The translations under genes and the position numbers were made by a program. 64,000 nucleotides of DNA, from positions 2,542,001 to 2,606,000 of the forward strand of contig NZ_CP033465.1 in assembly GCF_003718715.1 (NCBI RefSeq). Reading direction: 5' to 3'. The notes under the pieces were generated by a model. It had not been told where the DNA came from. It ran no database searches and worked only from the letters and a program-made list of their open reading frames with translations. Source of the DNA: Clostridium sp. JN-1. Lineage in GTDB: Bacteria > Bacillota > Clostridia > Clostridiales > Clostridiaceae. Shown in pieces: positions 18,007-28,234 of the stretch; within the stretch, counting starts at the first letter, position 1; each line of letters opens with the position of its first letter.

Positions 18007-18504
18007 CTAACCTAAAATCTCTTCAACGGTTTTTCCTCTTAAGCTGGCAACTTGATCAGCTGTTCTTAATCTAGACAAACCGTTTAGAGTAGCGTTAACC
18101 ATATTTCTTGGATTATTAGAACCTAAAGATTTAGCTCTAACATCTTTTAAACCTGCAAGTTCAAGTACAGCTCTAGCAGGACCTCCTGCTATAACTCCAG
18201 TACCTTCTGCAGACTTCTTTATAAGTACTTTTCCAGTACCAAAACAACCTTCTATATCATGTGGTACAGTTGTACCTACTATTGGAACTTCTATTAATTT
18301 CTTTTTAGCATCGTCTACTGCTTTTCTGATTGCTTCAGGTATTTCGATAGATTTACCAGTTCCTACCCCAATATGTCCGTTTTCGTCTCCAACAACTACA
18401 AGGGCACTAAATCTGAAATTTCTACCACCTTTAACAACCTTAGCAACTCTGTTTATAAATACAACTTTTTCTTTAAGATTTAAAGTGCTAGGATCGATTC
18501 TCAT
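18007..18504 (-). CDS. rpsE: 30S ribosomal protein S5
   Basis: A 165-residue S5 with the double-stranded RNA-binding-like N-terminal domain ([28 protein letters not shown]) and the C-terminal domain containing [12 protein letters not shown]. It influences decoding accuracy and mRNA unwinding. Standard spc-operon location. Confidence 0.98.
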   Translation of the reverse strand: MRIDPSTLNLKEKVVFINRVAKVVKGGRNFRFSALVVVGDENGHIGVGTGKSIEIPEAIRKAVDDAKKKLIEVPIVGTTVPHDIEGCFGTGKVLIKKSAEGTGVIAGGPARAVLELAGLKDVRAKSLGSNNPRNMVNATLNGLSRLRTADQVASLRGKTVEEILG

Positions 18505-18520
18505 TTATTTCCCTCCTTTT

Positions 18521-18880
18521 TTAGAATTGTAAGCCGCTCTCTCTTGCACCTTCAGCAAGACTTTGTACTCTACCGTGATATACGTATCCGCCTCTATCGA
18601 AAACCACTTCTTTAATTCCTTTTTCTAAAGCCTTTTTTGCAATTAGCTCTCCAACTTTTTTTGCTGCCTCTTTATTATTTCCTGGTTCAGTAAATTCCTT
18701 ACCTACAGTTGAAGCAGAAACTAAAGTTACTCCATTTATATCATCTATGATTTGAGCAGATATGTTCTTATCACTTCTGTAAACTGAAAGTCTTGGTCTT
18801 TCTGCTGTTCCAAAGATCTTCTTACGAACTCTTAGATGACGTCTTACTCTAGTCTTGTTTTTATCCTGTTTATTAAACAT
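18521..18880 (-). CDS. rplR: 50S ribosomal protein L18
   Basis: A 119-residue L18 ([42 protein letters not shown]) that binds 5S rRNA. The ATG at 18880 follows AAGGAG by 10 bases; a GTG at 18889 is the alternative. Confidence 0.97.
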   Translation of the reverse strand: MFNKQDKNKTRVRRHLRVRKKIFGTAERPRLSVYRSDKNISAQIIDDINGVTLVSASTVGKEFTEPGNNKEAAKKVGELIAKKALEKGIKEVVFDRGGYVYHGRVQSLAEGARESGLQF

Positions 18881-18900
18881 AGAGTACACACTCCTTTCTA

Positions 18901-19443
18901 TTATTTCTTACCAGTTTTGCCTTCCTTACGCTTTATATATTCGCCTGCATACTTAATTCCTTTTCCTTTATAAGGTTCTGGTTTTCTCCATGTCCTTATG
19001 CCTGCTGCAACAGTACCAACTAATTCTTTATCTATGCCGCTTACTACAATTGTAGTTGTATTAGGTGTTGCATATGTTATGCCTGCAACTTCTTTAATTT
19101 CGATAGGATGTGAATATCCAAGATTCATAACTAATTTTTTGCCTTGTAATTGAGCTCTATAACCTACTCCAACTAGCTCTAAAGTTCTTTGGTATCCTTC
19201 AGTTACTCCAATTACCATATTATTTATTAATGATCTTGTTAATCCATGAAGTGCTCTTACACTTTTTTCATCGCTATCTCTTGTAACTACTACGGAATTA
19301 TTTTCAACAGCTATTTTCATTTCTTTGTTCATAGTTTTTTCAAGTTGACCTTTTGGTCCTTTAACAGTAACAACGTTGTCTGGTGTTACTGTTAAAGTTA
19401 CACCACTCGGTATAGCTATAGGAAGCCTTCCTATTCTTGACAT
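18901..19443 (-). CDS. rplF: 50S ribosomal protein L6
   Basis: A 180-residue L6: [15 protein letters not shown], two related RNA-binding folds, ending with [26 protein letters not shown]. It sits near the factor-binding centre. Spaced 11 bp from rplR. Confidence 0.98.
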   Translation of the reverse strand: MSRIGRLPIAIPSGVTLTVTPDNVVTVKGPKGQLEKTMNKEMKIAVENNSVVVTRDSDEKSVRALHGLTRSLINNMVIGVTEGYQRTLELVGVGYRAQLQGKKLVMNLGYSHPIEIKEVAGITYATPNTTTIVVSGIDKELVGTVAAGIRTWRKPEPYKGKGIKYAGEYIKRKEGKTGKK

Positions 19444-19468
19444 AATTACACCTCCTGTTTTTTGTTAT

Positions 19469-19867
19469 TTACCATATGTAACAAAGTACTTCTCCGCCTA
19501 CTCCTAATTTTCTTGCTTCTTTATCTGTAACAATTCCTCTTGAAGTAGATATTATGGCTATTCCTAAACCATTTAATACTCTAGGAATTTCTTCTTTTCT
19601 ACAATAAACTCTTAATCCTGGTTTTGATATTCTCTTAAGACCAGTTATAACTCTTTCTTTACCGCGGCCATATTTCATTGAAAGTCTTACCATGTTAACA
19701 CAGCCATCTTTGTACTCCTCTAAATCTTTAATATATCCTTCTTGAAGCATTATATCTAAAATAGCCTTCTTTGTATTGGAAGAAGGTATCTCCACAGTTT
19801 CATGTTTAACTATATTTGCATTTCTTATACGTGTTAGTAAATCTGCAATCGGATCAGTCATTACCAT
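19469..19867 (-). CDS. rpsH: 30S ribosomal protein S8
   Basis: A 132-residue S8 ([43 protein letters not shown]). It is a core 16S binder and in E. coli the translational regulator of the spc operon. The ATG at 19867 lies 8 bases after GGAGG. Confidence 0.98.
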   Translation of the reverse strand: MVMTDPIADLLTRIRNANIVKHETVEIPSSNTKKAILDIMLQEGYIKDLEEYKDGCVNMVRLSMKYGRGKERVITGLKRISKPGLRVYCRKEEIPRVLNGLGIAIISTSRGIVTDKEARKLGVGGEVLCYIW

Positions 19868-19898
19868 TTATTGTGCCTCCTTTCGTAAAAATCTGTTA

Positions 19899-20084
19899 TT
19901 ACCAACTAGCTTTCCTGCATCCTGGTATTTCACCTTTGTATGCAAGCTCTCTAAAACAAATACGGCATATACCATATTTTTTTAATACAGAATGTGGTCT
20001 TCCACATATTCTACATCTTGTATAAGCTCTAGTTGAATACTTTGGTTCCTTTTTCCACTTTTCTATTAAAGCTTTACGTGCCAC
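19899..20084 (-). CDS. rpsN: 30S ribosomal protein S14, type Z (zinc)
   Basis: The 61-residue zinc form of S14, with [10 protein letters not shown] and CRICFRELA as the two CxxC pairs, shorter than the zinc-free paralogue. It lies between rplE and rpsH. Confidence 0.98.
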   Translation of the reverse strand: MARKALIEKWKKEPKYSTRAYTRCRICGRPHSVLKKYGICRICFRELAYKGEIPGCRKASW

Positions 20085-20096
20085 AATTTTCCCTCC

Positions 20097-20642
20097 TTAT
20101 TTCTGAGTGAATGGCATTCCCAGGGATCTTAATAATTCCCTTGCCTCTTCATCAGTCTTTGCAGTAGTAACAAATATTATATCCATACCTCTTACTTTGT
20201 CAATCTTATCATATTCAATTTCAGGGAATATTAATTGTTCCTTAATTCCTAATGAATAGTTTCCTCTTCCATCAAAAGACTTATCTGAAACTCCTCTAAA
20301 GTCTCTAACTCTTGGTAGTGCAACATTCATTAATTTATCTGCAAATTCATACATTTTTTCTCTTCTTAATGTAACTTTGCAGCCTATTGGCATGTTTTCT
20401 CTGATTTTAAAGTTGGCAATTGATTTTTTTGCTCTAGTTAAAATTGGTTTTTGTCCTGTTATTGTTGCTAAGTCTGCTGCTGCTGCTTCTAAAGCTCTTA
20501 CATTTTCCTTAGCTTCACTAACGCCCATATTTATAACTATTTTTTCTAACTTTGGTACTTCCATTATGTTTTTATATTCAAACTTGCTTGTCATAGCTGG
20601 AATTATCTCTTTATCATACTTTTCTTGTAATCTTACATTCAT
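20097..20642 (-). CDS. rplE: 50S ribosomal protein L5
   Basis: A 181-residue L5 ([49 protein letters not shown]) that binds 5S rRNA and touches P-site tRNA. Standard position after rplX. Confidence 0.98.
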   Translation of the reverse strand: MNVRLQEKYDKEIIPAMTSKFEYKNIMEVPKLEKIVINMGVSEAKENVRALEAAAADLATITGQKPILTRAKKSIANFKIRENMPIGCKVTLRREKMYEFADKLMNVALPRVRDFRGVSDKSFDGRGNYSLGIKEQLIFPEIEYDKIDKVRGMDIIFVTTAKTDEEARELLRSLGMPFTQK

Positions 20643-20664
20643 TGACTTGCCCTCCTTTCAAAGA

Positions 20665-20988
20665 TTAGAATGTTTCTCCGCACTTTTTACATACTCTAAC
20701 TTTGCTTCCATCTTCTAAAATCTTATGGCTTATTCTTGTAACAGATTTACATTTGTCACAATATAACATCACTTTTGAACTATAAATAGGAGCTTCCTTT
20801 TTAATTATTCCTCCCTGCATATTAGCTTTGTTTGGTTTCTGATGTTTTGATACTATGTTTACATCTTTAACAACAACTTTGCCTTTTTTAGGAATAACGC
20901 TAAGAACTTCACCTATTTTTCCTTTATCTTTACCAGAAATAACCATTACTTTGTCTTTTTTTCTTACATGTAACTTAATTATTGCCAT
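20665..20988 (-). CDS. rplX: 50S ribosomal protein L24 with a C-terminal zinc ribbon
   Basis: A 107-residue L24: KOW motif [18 protein letters not shown], and a C-terminal CxxC pair set ([14 protein letters not shown] then VCKKCGETF) that looks like a zinc ribbon. L24 starts large-subunit assembly. The ATG at 20988 is 8 bases after GGAGG and is preferred to the GTG at 20997. Confidence 0.96.
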   Translation of the reverse strand: MAIIKLHVRKKDKVMVISGKDKGKIGEVLSVIPKKGKVVVKDVNIVSKHQKPNKANMQGGIIKKEAPIYSSKVMLYCDKCKSVTRISHKILEDGSKVRVCKKCGETF

Positions 20989-21006
20989 TATAGCCACCTC
21001 CTTATT

Positions 21007-21375
21007 CTATAAAACTTCAGGTGCTAACGATAATATTTTTGTAAAATCCTTATCCCTTAGCTCTCTTGCTACTGGTCCAAAGATACGAGTTCCTTTTGGT
21101 TGTTTGTCATCTTTTATTATAACAGCGGCATTTTCATCAAATCTTATATATGAACCGTCTGTTCTTCTTAGACCTTTAACAGATCTTACTACAACTGCTT
21201 TAACAACTTCACCTTTTTTAACAACTCCGCCTGGTGTTGCACTTTTAACACTAGCAACTATAATATCACCAATGTTTCCCCATTTTCTTTTGGAACCACC
21301 TAATACTCTTATGCACATAATTTCCTTAGCACCAGAATTATCTGCAACTTTTAATACCGTCTGCTGCTGAATCAT
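21007..21375 (-). CDS. rplN: 50S ribosomal protein L14
   Basis: A 122-residue L14 beginning [27 protein letters not shown], part of the bridge to the small subunit and a docking site for the silencing factor RsfS. Full length, first of the spc-type genes after rpsQ. Confidence 0.98.
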   Translation of the reverse strand: MIQQQTVLKVADNSGAKEIMCIRVLGGSKRKWGNIGDIIVASVKSATPGGVVKKGEVVKAVVVRSVKGLRRTDGSYIRFDENAAVIIKDDKQPKGTRIFGPVARELRDKDFTKILSLAPEVL

Positions 21376-21406
21376 AGTGTATTATCCTCCTTTCAGCTCT
21401 TTGGAA

Positions 21407-21661
21407 CTATTTAGCTTTTTCTACTATTTCTACAAGTCTCCATCTTTTATCTTTTGATAATGGTCTAGTTTCCATTATTAAAACTCTATCATTAAGTTTT
21501 GCTTCATTTTTTTCATCATGAGTTTTGAACTTAGTAGTTCTATTAATTGTTTTTCCATATAGCGGATGACGTACTTTTGTTTCAACAGCAACTACTATAG
21601 TTTTATCCATCTTATCAGATACAACTCTTCCTATTCTTGTCTTTCTATTAGCTCTTTCCAC
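21407..21661 (-). CDS. rpsQ: 30S ribosomal protein S17 (GTG start)
   Basis: An 84-residue S17 ([26 protein letters not shown]). GTG at 21661 is 7 bases after AAAGGAGG and gives the usual length; the frame is open further upstream but without a better site. It is a primary 16S binder. Confidence 0.96.
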   Translation of the reverse strand: MERANRKTRIGRVVSDKMDKTIVVAVETKVRHPLYGKTINRTTKFKTHDEKNEAKLNDRVLIMETRPLSKDKRWRLVEIVEKAK

Positions 21662-21686
21662 GAGATAACCTCCTTTCAAAGTTAAA

Positions 21687-21899
21687 CTACTGTTCAAATG
21701 CCCTTAACTCTTCTTCTCTGAGGATGGTCTTAATTTGGGCTATGGACTTTTTTACTTCTCTTATTCTCATTGGGTTTTCCAATTGACCTGTAGCTAGCTG
21801 AAATCTTAAATTAAACAATTCTGATTTAAGATCGCCTAACTTTGCTTGTAAATCCTGGGCGCTGCTTTGTTTTAATTCTTGCAATTCTTTAGCCTTCAT
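21687..21899 (-). CDS. rpmC: 50S ribosomal protein L29
   Basis: A 70-residue two-helix L29 ([46 protein letters not shown]) beside the exit tunnel, near the trigger-factor site. The ATG at 21899 lies inside the end of rplP (11-base overlap), suggesting translational coupling; GGTGG is 8 bases upstream. Confidence 0.96.
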   Translation of the reverse strand: MKAKELQELKQSSAQDLQAKLGDLKSELFNLRFQLATGQLENPMRIREVKKSIAQIKTILREEELRAFEQ

Positions 21900-22332
21900 T
21901 GGTTTCACCACCCATTTCTTTAAAATCTTTCTTAGTTATAAACTTAGTTTTTATAGGTAGCTTATGTGATGCAAGTCTCATAGCTTCTCTTGCAACAACT
22001 TCACTAACACCTGCCATTTCGAATAGAACTCTTCCTGGCTTTACAACTGATACCCAATATTCTGGTGAACCTTTACCAGAACCCATACGAGTTTCAGCTG
22101 GCTTTTCAGTTACTGGCTTATCTGGGAAAATCTTTATCCAAAGTTTTCCTCCTCTTTTTACGTATCTATTTATAGCTACTCTGGCTGCTTCTATCTGATT
22201 ATTAGTAATCCATCCACATTCAGTAGCTTGAAGTGCAAAATCACCATATGCTATGAAATTACCTCTTGTAGCCTTGCCTCTCATTCTACCACGTTGAACT
22301 TTACGATGCTTTACTCTTTTAGGCATTAACAT
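21889..22332 (-). CDS. rplP: 50S ribosomal protein L16
   Basis: A 147-residue L16 ([47 protein letters not shown]) that helps place the A-site tRNA. The ATG at 22332 follows GGAGG. Confidence 0.98.
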   Translation of the reverse strand: MLMPKRVKHRKVQRGRMRGKATRGNFIAYGDFALQATECGWITNNQIEAARVAINRYVKRGGKLWIKIFPDKPVTEKPAETRMGSGKGSPEYWVSVVKPGRVLFEMAGVSEVVAREAMRLASHKLPIKTKFITKKDFKEMGGETNEG

Positions 22333-22349
22333 TATGATGCTCCTCCTTT

Positions 22350-23021
22350 CTATGCTTCAACTTTTTCCTTGTTCTGTACAGCTTTCTTAGTAGGAAGAAT
22401 TTCTCCTCTATAAACCCATACTTTAACTCCTATTTTTCCATAGGTAGTATTTGCTTCATCAAATCCGTAATCTATATCTGCTCTTAATGTCTGCAGTGGA
22501 ATTGTTCCTTCATGATACTGCTCATTTCTTGCAATTTCTGCTCCTCCAAGTCTTCCTGAACATGAAGTTTTAACTCCTTTAACTCCGTGCCTCATTGCCC
22601 TTTGAATTGTCTGCTTCATTGCTCTTCTAAAAGAAATTCTCTTTTCAAGCTGTCTAGCTATATTTTCAGCCATAAGCTGAGCATCAGCTTCTGCACTCTT
22701 AACTTCTACTATATTTATCAATATATTTTTATTGCTTATTAATTTTTGAAGACTTGCTTTTAATGCATTAATTCCCTGGCCACCTTTTCCGATAACCATA
22801 CCAGGTTTTGCAGTAAATATGTTTAACTTTATTCTTTTTGCAGCTCTTTCAATTTGTATTTTTGAAACTCCAGCTGCAGAAGTCTTAGCCTTTACAAATT
22901 CTCTAATCTTGTTGTCTTCTACTAAATTATCTGCGAATTTTTTACCATCTGCATACCATTTAGCATCCCAGTCTTTTATTACCCCAACTCTTAGACCGTG
23001 TGGATGTACTTTCTGTCCCAT
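22350..23021 (-). CDS. rpsC: 30S ribosomal protein S3
   Basis: A 223-residue S3 with its KH domain ([21 protein letters not shown]) and C-terminal domain ([19 protein letters not shown]). Together with S4 and S5 it forms the mRNA entry channel. The ATG at 23021 follows GGAGG by 7 bases; a TTG directly before it is not needed. Confidence 0.97.
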   Translation of the reverse strand: MGQKVHPHGLRVGVIKDWDAKWYADGKKFADNLVEDNKIREFVKAKTSAAGVSKIQIERAAKRIKLNIFTAKPGMVIGKGGQGINALKASLQKLISNKNILINIVEVKSAEADAQLMAENIARQLEKRISFRRAMKQTIQRAMRHGVKGVKTSCSGRLGGAEIARNEQYHEGTIPLQTLRADIDYGFDEANTTYGKIGVKVWVYRGEILPTKKAVQNKEKVEA

Positions 23022-23038
23022 CAAATTCCCTCCTTTAT

Positions 23039-23374
23039 TTAATCTCTTTCCTTAACAATCACTGTTATATGACTGCTTCTCTTTTTTATTCTAAAAGCTC
23101 TGCCTTGAGCATGTGGTCTAAATCTCTTTAATGTTGGACCTTGGCAAGCATATGCCTCAGCAACATATAAGCTATCTACATCTAAACTTAAATTATTCTC
23201 TGCATTTGCAACAGCTGATTTTAATACCTTGTTTACCACCTCAGCTGCACTTTTTGGAGTATATTTTAATATAGCAAAAGCTTCATTTACATCTTTACCT
23301 CTTATTAAATCAAGAACAACTCCTACTTTCATTGAGGACATTCTCACATATTTAGCTATAGCCTTAGCTTCCAT
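23039..23374 (-). CDS. rplV: 50S ribosomal protein L22
   Basis: A 111-residue L22 ([27 protein letters not shown]). The beta-hairpin that lines the exit tunnel is in [20 protein letters not shown]. Located rpsS-rplV-rpsC. Confidence 0.98.
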   Translation of the reverse strand: MEAKAIAKYVRMSSMKVGVVLDLIRGKDVNEAFAILKYTPKSAAEVVNKVLKSAVANAENNLSLDVDSLYVAEAYACQGPTLKRFRPHAQGRAFRIKKRSSHITVIVKERD

Positions 23375-23396
23375 CGTATATTACCTCCTTCCCAGG

Positions 23397-23681
23397 TTAT
23401 TTTACAGAAGATGTCTTTTCAGTTTTATCTGCGTGTCCTTTGAATGTTCTAGTTAAAACAAATTCTCCTAATTTATGTCCTACCATATCCTCTGATATAT
23501 ATACAGGCACATGTTTTCTTCCATCATGTACTGCAATTGTATGACCTATCATTTGTGGAAATATAGTTGAACTTCTTGACCAAGTCTTTACAACCTTCTT
23601 CTGACCGCTTTTATTCATTTCATTTATTTTCTTTAAAAGTCCTTCATGGACAAAAGGTCCTTTTTTAACTGATCTACTCAC
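23397..23681 (-). CDS. rpsS: 30S ribosomal protein S19 (GTG start)
   Basis: A 94-residue S19 ([47 protein letters not shown]) in the 30S head. GTG start at 23681, 9 bases after GGGAGG. Confidence 0.97.
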   Translation of the reverse strand: MSRSVKKGPFVHEGLLKKINEMNKSGQKKVVKTWSRSSTIFPQMIGHTIAVHDGRKHVPVYISEDMVGHKLGEFVLTRTFKGHADKTEKTSSVK

Positions 23682-23722
23682 TTATGTTGGCCTCCCTTCA
23701 AATAATGTAATTAATAGTTAAG

Positions 23723-23747
23723 TGAAGAGAATTCAAAATTCTCTTCA
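23723..23747 (-). other. Perfect 11-pair hairpin in the rplB-rpsS spacer
   Basis: TGAAGAGAATT and AATTCTCTTCA flank a 3-base loop 12 bp after rplB. No T-run follows on the minus strand, so it is more likely an mRNA processing or stability element than a terminator. Confidence 0.5.
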
Positions 23748-23758
23748 TACTATTATTT

Positions 23759-24592
23759 CTACTTATCATTTCTTCTCTTAACAATAAATCCATCTGAATA
23801 TTTCTTATGTTTTCTAGTCTTATATCCAAGTGCTGGTTTACCCCATGGAGTAAGTGGACCTGGGTGTCCAACAGGCGCCTTACCTTCACCACCACCGTGT
23901 GGATGGTCATTAGGGTTCATGACAGAACCTCTAACTGTTGGTCTAACTCCAAGGTGTCTCTTTCTTCCTGCTTTACCTAGGTTTACAATCTCGTGTGTTA
24001 GATTTGAAACTGTTCCGATAGTTGCTCTGCATTCTATTCTAACATATCTCATTTCTCCACTTGGTAATCTTAATGTAGCATAATTTCCTTCTTTAGCCAT
24101 AAGTTGTGCTGAACTTCCTGCAGATCTAACAAGTTGAGCTCCTTTGCCTGCTGACAGCTCTATATTGTGAATTGTTGTACCAACTGGTATGTTTCTTATT
24201 GGGAGACAATTTCCTACCTTTATATCCGCATCTGGTCCTGATACTAAAACATCTCCAACTTTTAAGCCATTTGGAGCTATAATGTATCTCTTCTCCCCAT
24301 CAGTATATACTACAAGTGCTATGTAAGCTGATCTATTTGGATCATATTCTATTGTAGCTACTTTTGCTGGTATACCATCTTTTGTTCTCTTAAAATCTAT
24401 AACTCTATATTTTTGTTTTGCACCGCCGCCAATATGACGAACAGTTATTTTTCCATTTGCATTCCTACCACCTGTTCTTTTTAATGCAACAAGAAGAGAT
24501 CTTTCAGGTACACTTGTAGTTATTTCCTCAAATGTACTAACTGTCATCTGTCTTCTTGAAGCGGTTGTAGGCTTAAATCCTTTAATTGCCAT
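23759..24592 (-). CDS. rplB: 50S ribosomal protein L2
   Basis: A 277-residue L2 with the conserved C-terminal block [22 protein letters not shown], containing the His essential for peptidyl-transferase centre assembly. It lies between rplW and rpsS. Confidence 0.98.
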   Translation of the reverse strand: MAIKGFKPTTASRRQMTVSTFEEITTSVPERSLLVALKRTGGRNANGKITVRHIGGGAKQKYRVIDFKRTKDGIPAKVATIEYDPNRSAYIALVVYTDGEKRYIIAPNGLKVGDVLVSGPDADIKVGNCLPIRNIPVGTTIHNIELSAGKGAQLVRSAGSSAQLMAKEGNYATLRLPSGEMRYVRIECRATIGTVSNLTHEIVNLGKAGRKRHLGVRPTVRGSVMNPNDHPHGGGEGKAPVGHPGPLTPWGKPALGYKTRKHKKYSDGFIVKRRNDK

Positions 24593-24652
24593 GGTGTTCC
24601 CTCCTTCTTCTAGCTTATCTGGTTTCTAACCAATACCCTGCTTTTTATTAAA

Positions 24653-24946
24653 TTACATTCCTTCAAAGAACTCTATGCCCTTACTATCTGGTGTCAATTT
24701 AACAATTGCCTTTTTATAATCTGGTCTCTTTCCTAAATGTACACCTACTCTTTTATTCTTACCTATGTATCTTGCAGTTTTAACTTCTTGTACTTTTACT
24801 CCAAATACATCTTCTACCGCTTTTTTTACCATAGATTTATTAGCATGTATATCAACTACAAAGGTGTATTTCCTATCACTCATTGAGGCCATACTTTTTT
24901 CAGTTACAATTGGTCTTCTTATGATATCATAATTAGTTAATTTCAT
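24653..24946 (-). CDS. rplW: 50S ribosomal protein L23
   Basis: A 97-residue L23 ([40 protein letters not shown]), the docking site for trigger factor and SRP at the tunnel exit. The start codon shares a base with the rplD stop. Confidence 0.98.
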   Translation of the reverse strand: MKLTNYDIIRRPIVTEKSMASMSDRKYTFVVDIHANKSMVKKAVEDVFGVKVQEVKTARYIGKNKRVGVHLGKRPDYKKAIVKLTPDSKGIEFFEGM

Positions 24947-25566
24947 TATGCATACACCTCCTCAATTTGTGATACAGCTTCTTTAGTAATTATAAGTTTA
25001 TCATATTTTAATAGGTCATAAACATTTATGTTGTTTACTGGTAATACTGATATACCCTGTATATTTCTTGCTGATCTATATACATTCTGATTTGATTCTT
25101 TTGTAATTATTAAAGTTTTCTTAGCACCAAATACATTAAGTAATTTTACCATTTCTTTAGTCTTTGGAACTTCTAATTCTAAATTATCTAAAACAACTAA
25201 TTCTTGTTCCTGTACTTTACTTGTAAGAGCTGATTTCATAGCAACTCTTCTCATTGACTTTGGAACTGAAATTCTGTAATCTCTTGGCTTTACAGCAAAA
25301 ACAATACCACCATGAATCCACTGTGGAGCTCTTATTGAACCCTGTCTTGCTCTACCAGTACCTTTTTGTCTCCAAGGTTTGATTCCGCCTCCAGATACTT
25401 CTGCTCTGGTTTTAGCTGATTGAGTTCCTTGTCTTTTATTTGCAAGTAGTGCAACTACTACTTGATGTACTGCATATTGATTAACTTCAACTCCAAATAC
25501 CTTATCTGAAAGTTGAACATCTCCAATTTTTTGACCTTCTTTGTTAAATAATCCTACTGTAGGCAT
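24946..25566 (-). CDS. rplD: 50S ribosomal protein L4
   Basis: A 206-residue L4 with the extended tunnel loop ([23 protein letters not shown]). In E. coli L4 also represses the S10 operon through the leader. Overlaps rplW by one base. Confidence 0.98.
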   Translation of the reverse strand: MPTVGLFNKEGQKIGDVQLSDKVFGVEVNQYAVHQVVVALLANKRQGTQSAKTRAEVSGGGIKPWRQKGTGRARQGSIRAPQWIHGGIVFAVKPRDYRISVPKSMRRVAMKSALTSKVQEQELVVLDNLELEVPKTKEMVKLLNVFGAKKTLIITKESNQNVYRSARNIQGISVLPVNNINVYDLLKYDKLIITKEAVSQIEEVYA

Positions 25567-25591
25567 TCTGCATCCTCCTTTCTACCAAAGC

Positions 25592-26221
25592 TTAGGCTTT
25601 AACTGTATTTTTTATTACTACAAATCCTTTATTAGGTCCCGGTACTCCGCCTTTTATTAAGATAATATTTTTTTCCGGCATAACTTTTGCAACTTGTATA
25701 TTTAATACTGTTGTATTTACATGACCCATGTGTCCTGGCATTCTCTTACTTTTAAATGTTCTTGATGGATCTGATGCTGCTCCCATTGATCCAACTGCTC
25801 TATGGAATTTAGAACCGTGAGACATAGGACCTCTGTGTGCATTCCATCTCTTTATTGTACCTTGGAATCCCTTACCTTTTGAAACTCCTGATACATCTAC
25901 TTTTTCTCCAGCTTCGAATACATCAGCTTTTATTTCCTGACCAACTTCGTAGCTATCTATATCTTCAACTTTAAATTCTCTTACAAACTTCTTAAGACCA
26001 GCACCTGCTTTTGCAAAGTGTCCTTTCATTGGTTTGTTTAAGAGTTTTTCCCTTACATCTGCAAATCCAACTTGCACAGCATTGTAACCATCTTTTTCTA
26101 CAGTTTTCTTTTGAACAACTAAGCAAGGACCTGCTTCGATTACTGTAACAGGAACTATTTTACCATTTTCGTCAAATATCTGAGTCATACCAAGTTTTTT
26201 TCCTAGTATACCTTTTTTCAT
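25592..26221 (-). CDS. rplC: 50S ribosomal protein L3
   Basis: A 209-residue L3 ([47 protein letters not shown]), an early assembly protein near the peptidyl-transferase centre. The 88-bp gap to rpsJ holds a 7-pair hairpin (26249-26269). Confidence 0.98.
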   Translation of the reverse strand: MKKGILGKKLGMTQIFDENGKIVPVTVIEAGPCLVVQKKTVEKDGYNAVQVGFADVREKLLNKPMKGHFAKAGAGLKKFVREFKVEDIDSYEVGQEIKADVFEAGEKVDVSGVSKGKGFQGTIKRWNAHRGPMSHGSKFHRAVGSMGAASDPSRTFKSKRMPGHMGHVNTTVLNIQVAKVMPEKNIILIKGGVPGPNKGFVVIKNTVKA

Positions 26222-26309
26222 ACTTTACACCTCCTCAACATATTAGCGGATCGCACTAATAATGCGATCATAATAGTCAGTAATAGTCTCAAATCTATTA
26301 CAAATATAA

Positions 26310-26618
26310 TTATAATTTTATTTCAATGTCAACACCTGCTGGTAAATCAAGCCTCATCAATGCATCAACAGTTTTTGGTGAAGGACTTATTATATCTATT
26401 AATCTTTTATGAGTCCTTATTTCAAACTGCTCTCTTGAATCTTTATATTTGTGTGGAGCTCTCAATATTGTTACAACATCTTTTTCTGTTGGCAGTGGAA
26501 CTGGACCTGCTACCTTAGCTCCTGTAGTTTTTGCAGTTTCTACAATTTTTTCTGACGATTGATCCAAGATATTATGATCAAAAGCCTTTAACCTTATTCT
26601 AATTTTTTGCTTTGCCAT
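26310..26618 (-). CDS. rpsJ: 30S ribosomal protein S10
   Basis: A 102-residue S10 ([28 protein letters not shown]), also the NusE partner of NusB in antitermination. First gene of the S10 operon, downstream of a promoter and a 200-base structured leader. Confidence 0.98.
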   Translation of the reverse strand: MAKQKIRIRLKAFDHNILDQSSEKIVETAKTTGAKVAGPVPLPTEKDVVTILRAPHKYKDSREQFEIRTHKRLIDIISPSPKTVDALMRLDLPAGVDIEIKL

Positions 26619-26824
26619 ATTATTCCCTCCTTTTCATGCACGCTTGCTTCTTACGTACAACAGCGGATTGGTTCTGTAAACTGTTCCGGGTGTTTCATCG
26701 TTACCCTCAAAAAAATACCTTTTACAGAATAACCGTCGTTAGGTTCAAGACCTTAACATACTCAGCCAAGAATTACCCGGAAGCCCGGCAACCTCTTGCC
26801 TCATCGCTGTTATCACATTACAAC
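26619..26824 (-). promoter_or_regulatory. S10 operon leader
   Basis: About 200 bases of transcribed, more GC-rich and structured sequence precede rpsJ, with many potential stems (GGTTGCCGGGCTTCCGGGTA, GAACCTAACGACGGTT, and a GGTTCTGTAAACTGTTCC / TTTTACAGAATAACC repeat pair seen on the plus strand). The location and size fit an L4-type feedback leader. No ORF is supported here. Confidence 0.6.
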
Positions 26825-26830
26825 TTCTTA

Positions 26831-26859
26831 ATTATACACTAATTTTTTATTTTTGACAA
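26831..26859 (-). promoter_or_regulatory. Sigma-A promoter of the S10 operon
   Basis: TTGTCA (26859-26854) and TATAAT (26836-26831) with a 17-base spacer, about 210 bp upstream of rpsJ. Separates the S10 operon from the tuf1 terminator. Confidence 0.85.
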
Positions 26860-26906
26860 GTAATTTTTATCATTGTAAATGATTTATGTAAAAATTATAT
26901 ATAATT

Positions 26907-26940
26907 AAAAAAGGAGCAGGATATCTCCTCCCCTTTTTTA
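26907..26940 (-). terminator. Terminator after tuf1
   Basis: On the minus strand AAAAAAGGGGAGGAG pairs with CTGCTCCTTTTTT, followed by a T-run; one or two mismatches. Ends the str operon transcript about 50 bp after tuf1. Confidence 0.8.
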
Positions 26941-26989
26941 ACATAAACTCTTTGCTAGCTAACGAGTTAAATTTACATTTATAGGTTAA

Positions 26990-28183
26990 TTACTCAACTA
27001 TCTTGGTAACAACACCTGAACCTACTGTTCTTCCGCCTTCTCTTATTGCAAATCTTAATCCTTCATCCATTGCTACTGGTGTTATTAAATCTACATCCAT
27101 GTCGATGTGATCTCCTGGCATTACCATTTCTGTTCCTTCTGGTAATTTTATTGATCCTGTTACATCTGTTGTTCTGAAATAAAATTGCGGTCTGTATCCA
27201 TTGAAGAATGGTGTATGTCTTCCGCCTTCTTCTTTCTTAAGTACATATACCTGACCTACAAATTTCTTGTGAGGATGTACTGTACCTGGTTTTGCAAGTA
27301 CCTGACCTCTCTCTATATCTTCTCTTTGTATTCCTCTTAATAATGCTCCGATATTATCCCCTGCCATTGCCTGGTCTAATGTCTTCCTGAACATTTCTAC
27401 TCCTGTTACTACTGTCTTCGTCTTTTCTTCCTTAAGTCCTACTAATTCTACTTCGTCTCCAACTTTTAATACTCCACTTTCTACTCTTCCTGTTGCTACT
27501 GTTCCTCTTCCTGTTATTGTCATTACATCTTCTACTGGCATTAAGAATGGTTTATCTGTTGCTCTTTGTGGTGTTGGTATATAGCTGTCTACTGCATCCA
27601 TTAACTCATGTATGCATTTTGTTGCTTCTGGATCATCTGGGTTCTCTAGTACTTTTAATGCACTTCCTACTATTATTGGAATGTCATCTCCTGGGAAGTT
27701 GTATTCACTTAATAATTCTCTTACTTCCATTTCTACTAATTCTATTAATTCTGGGTCATCTACTTGGTCTGCTTTATTTAAGAATACTACTATGTAGTCA
27801 ACTCCAACTCTTGATGCTAGCAGTATATGTTCTCTTGTTTGCGGCATTGGACCATCTGCTGCACTTACTACTAGGATTGCTCCATCCATTTGTGCTGCTC
27901 CTGTTATCATGTTCTTTACATAGTCAGCATGTCCTGGACAGTCTACGTGTGCATAATGTCTTTTATCTGTTTCATATTCTACGTGTGATGTGTTTATTGT
28001 GATTCCTCTTTCTTTTTCTTCTGGTGCTTTATCTATTTCATCATACTTTGTTGCTGATGCTTTTCCTTCTTTGGATAGTACCATTGTTATTGCTGCTGTA
28101 AGTGTTGTCTTACCATGATCTACGTGTCCTATTGTTCCTATGTTTACATGCGGCTTATTTCTTTCAAATTTTTCTTTTGCCAT
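26990..28183 (-). CDS. tufA: Elongation factor Tu, copy 1
   Basis: A 397-residue EF-Tu: G1 [10 protein letters not shown]3 DCPGHADY with the catalytic His, G4 NKAD, then domains 2 and 3. It delivers aminoacyl-tRNA to the ribosome. Last gene of the str operon, 52 bp after fusA. Protein sequence is identical to the second copy at 43104-44297. By eye the DNA is also identical from 26986 to 28198, including the ribosome binding site, which implies gene conversion. Confidence 0.98.
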   Translation of the reverse strand: MAKEKFERNKPHVNIGTIGHVDHGKTTLTAAITMVLSKEGKASATKYDEIDKAPEEKERGITINTSHVEYETDKRHYAHVDCPGHADYVKNMITGAAQMDGAILVVSAADGPMPQTREHILLASRVGVDYIVVFLNKADQVDDPELIELVEMEVRELLSEYNFPGDDIPIIVGSALKVLENPDDPEATKCIHELMDAVDSYIPTPQRATDKPFLMPVEDVMTITGRGTVATGRVESGVLKVGDEVELVGLKEEKTKTVVTGVEMFRKTLDQAMAGDNIGALLRGIQREDIERGQVLAKPGTVHPHKKFVGQVYVLKKEEGGRHTPFFNGYRPQFYFRTTDVTGSIKLPEGTEMVMPGDHIDMDVDLITPVAMDEGLRFAIREGGRTVGSGVVTKIVE

Positions 28184-28234
28184 TTTTTTATTCCTCCTAA
28201 TAACTTAATTGTTCTATATTGAACTAACTTATTA

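Noticed and set aside
20855-21370. 171-codon plus-strand frame opposite rplN and rplX
   Set aside because: Ser/Thr/Leu-rich antisense of two ribosomal genes, without start signals.
27493-28002. 169-codon plus-strand frame, present again at 43607-44116
   Set aside because: It is the antisense of tuf; low-complexity Leu-rich translation, no ribosome binding site, and it recurs only because the two tuf genes are identical.
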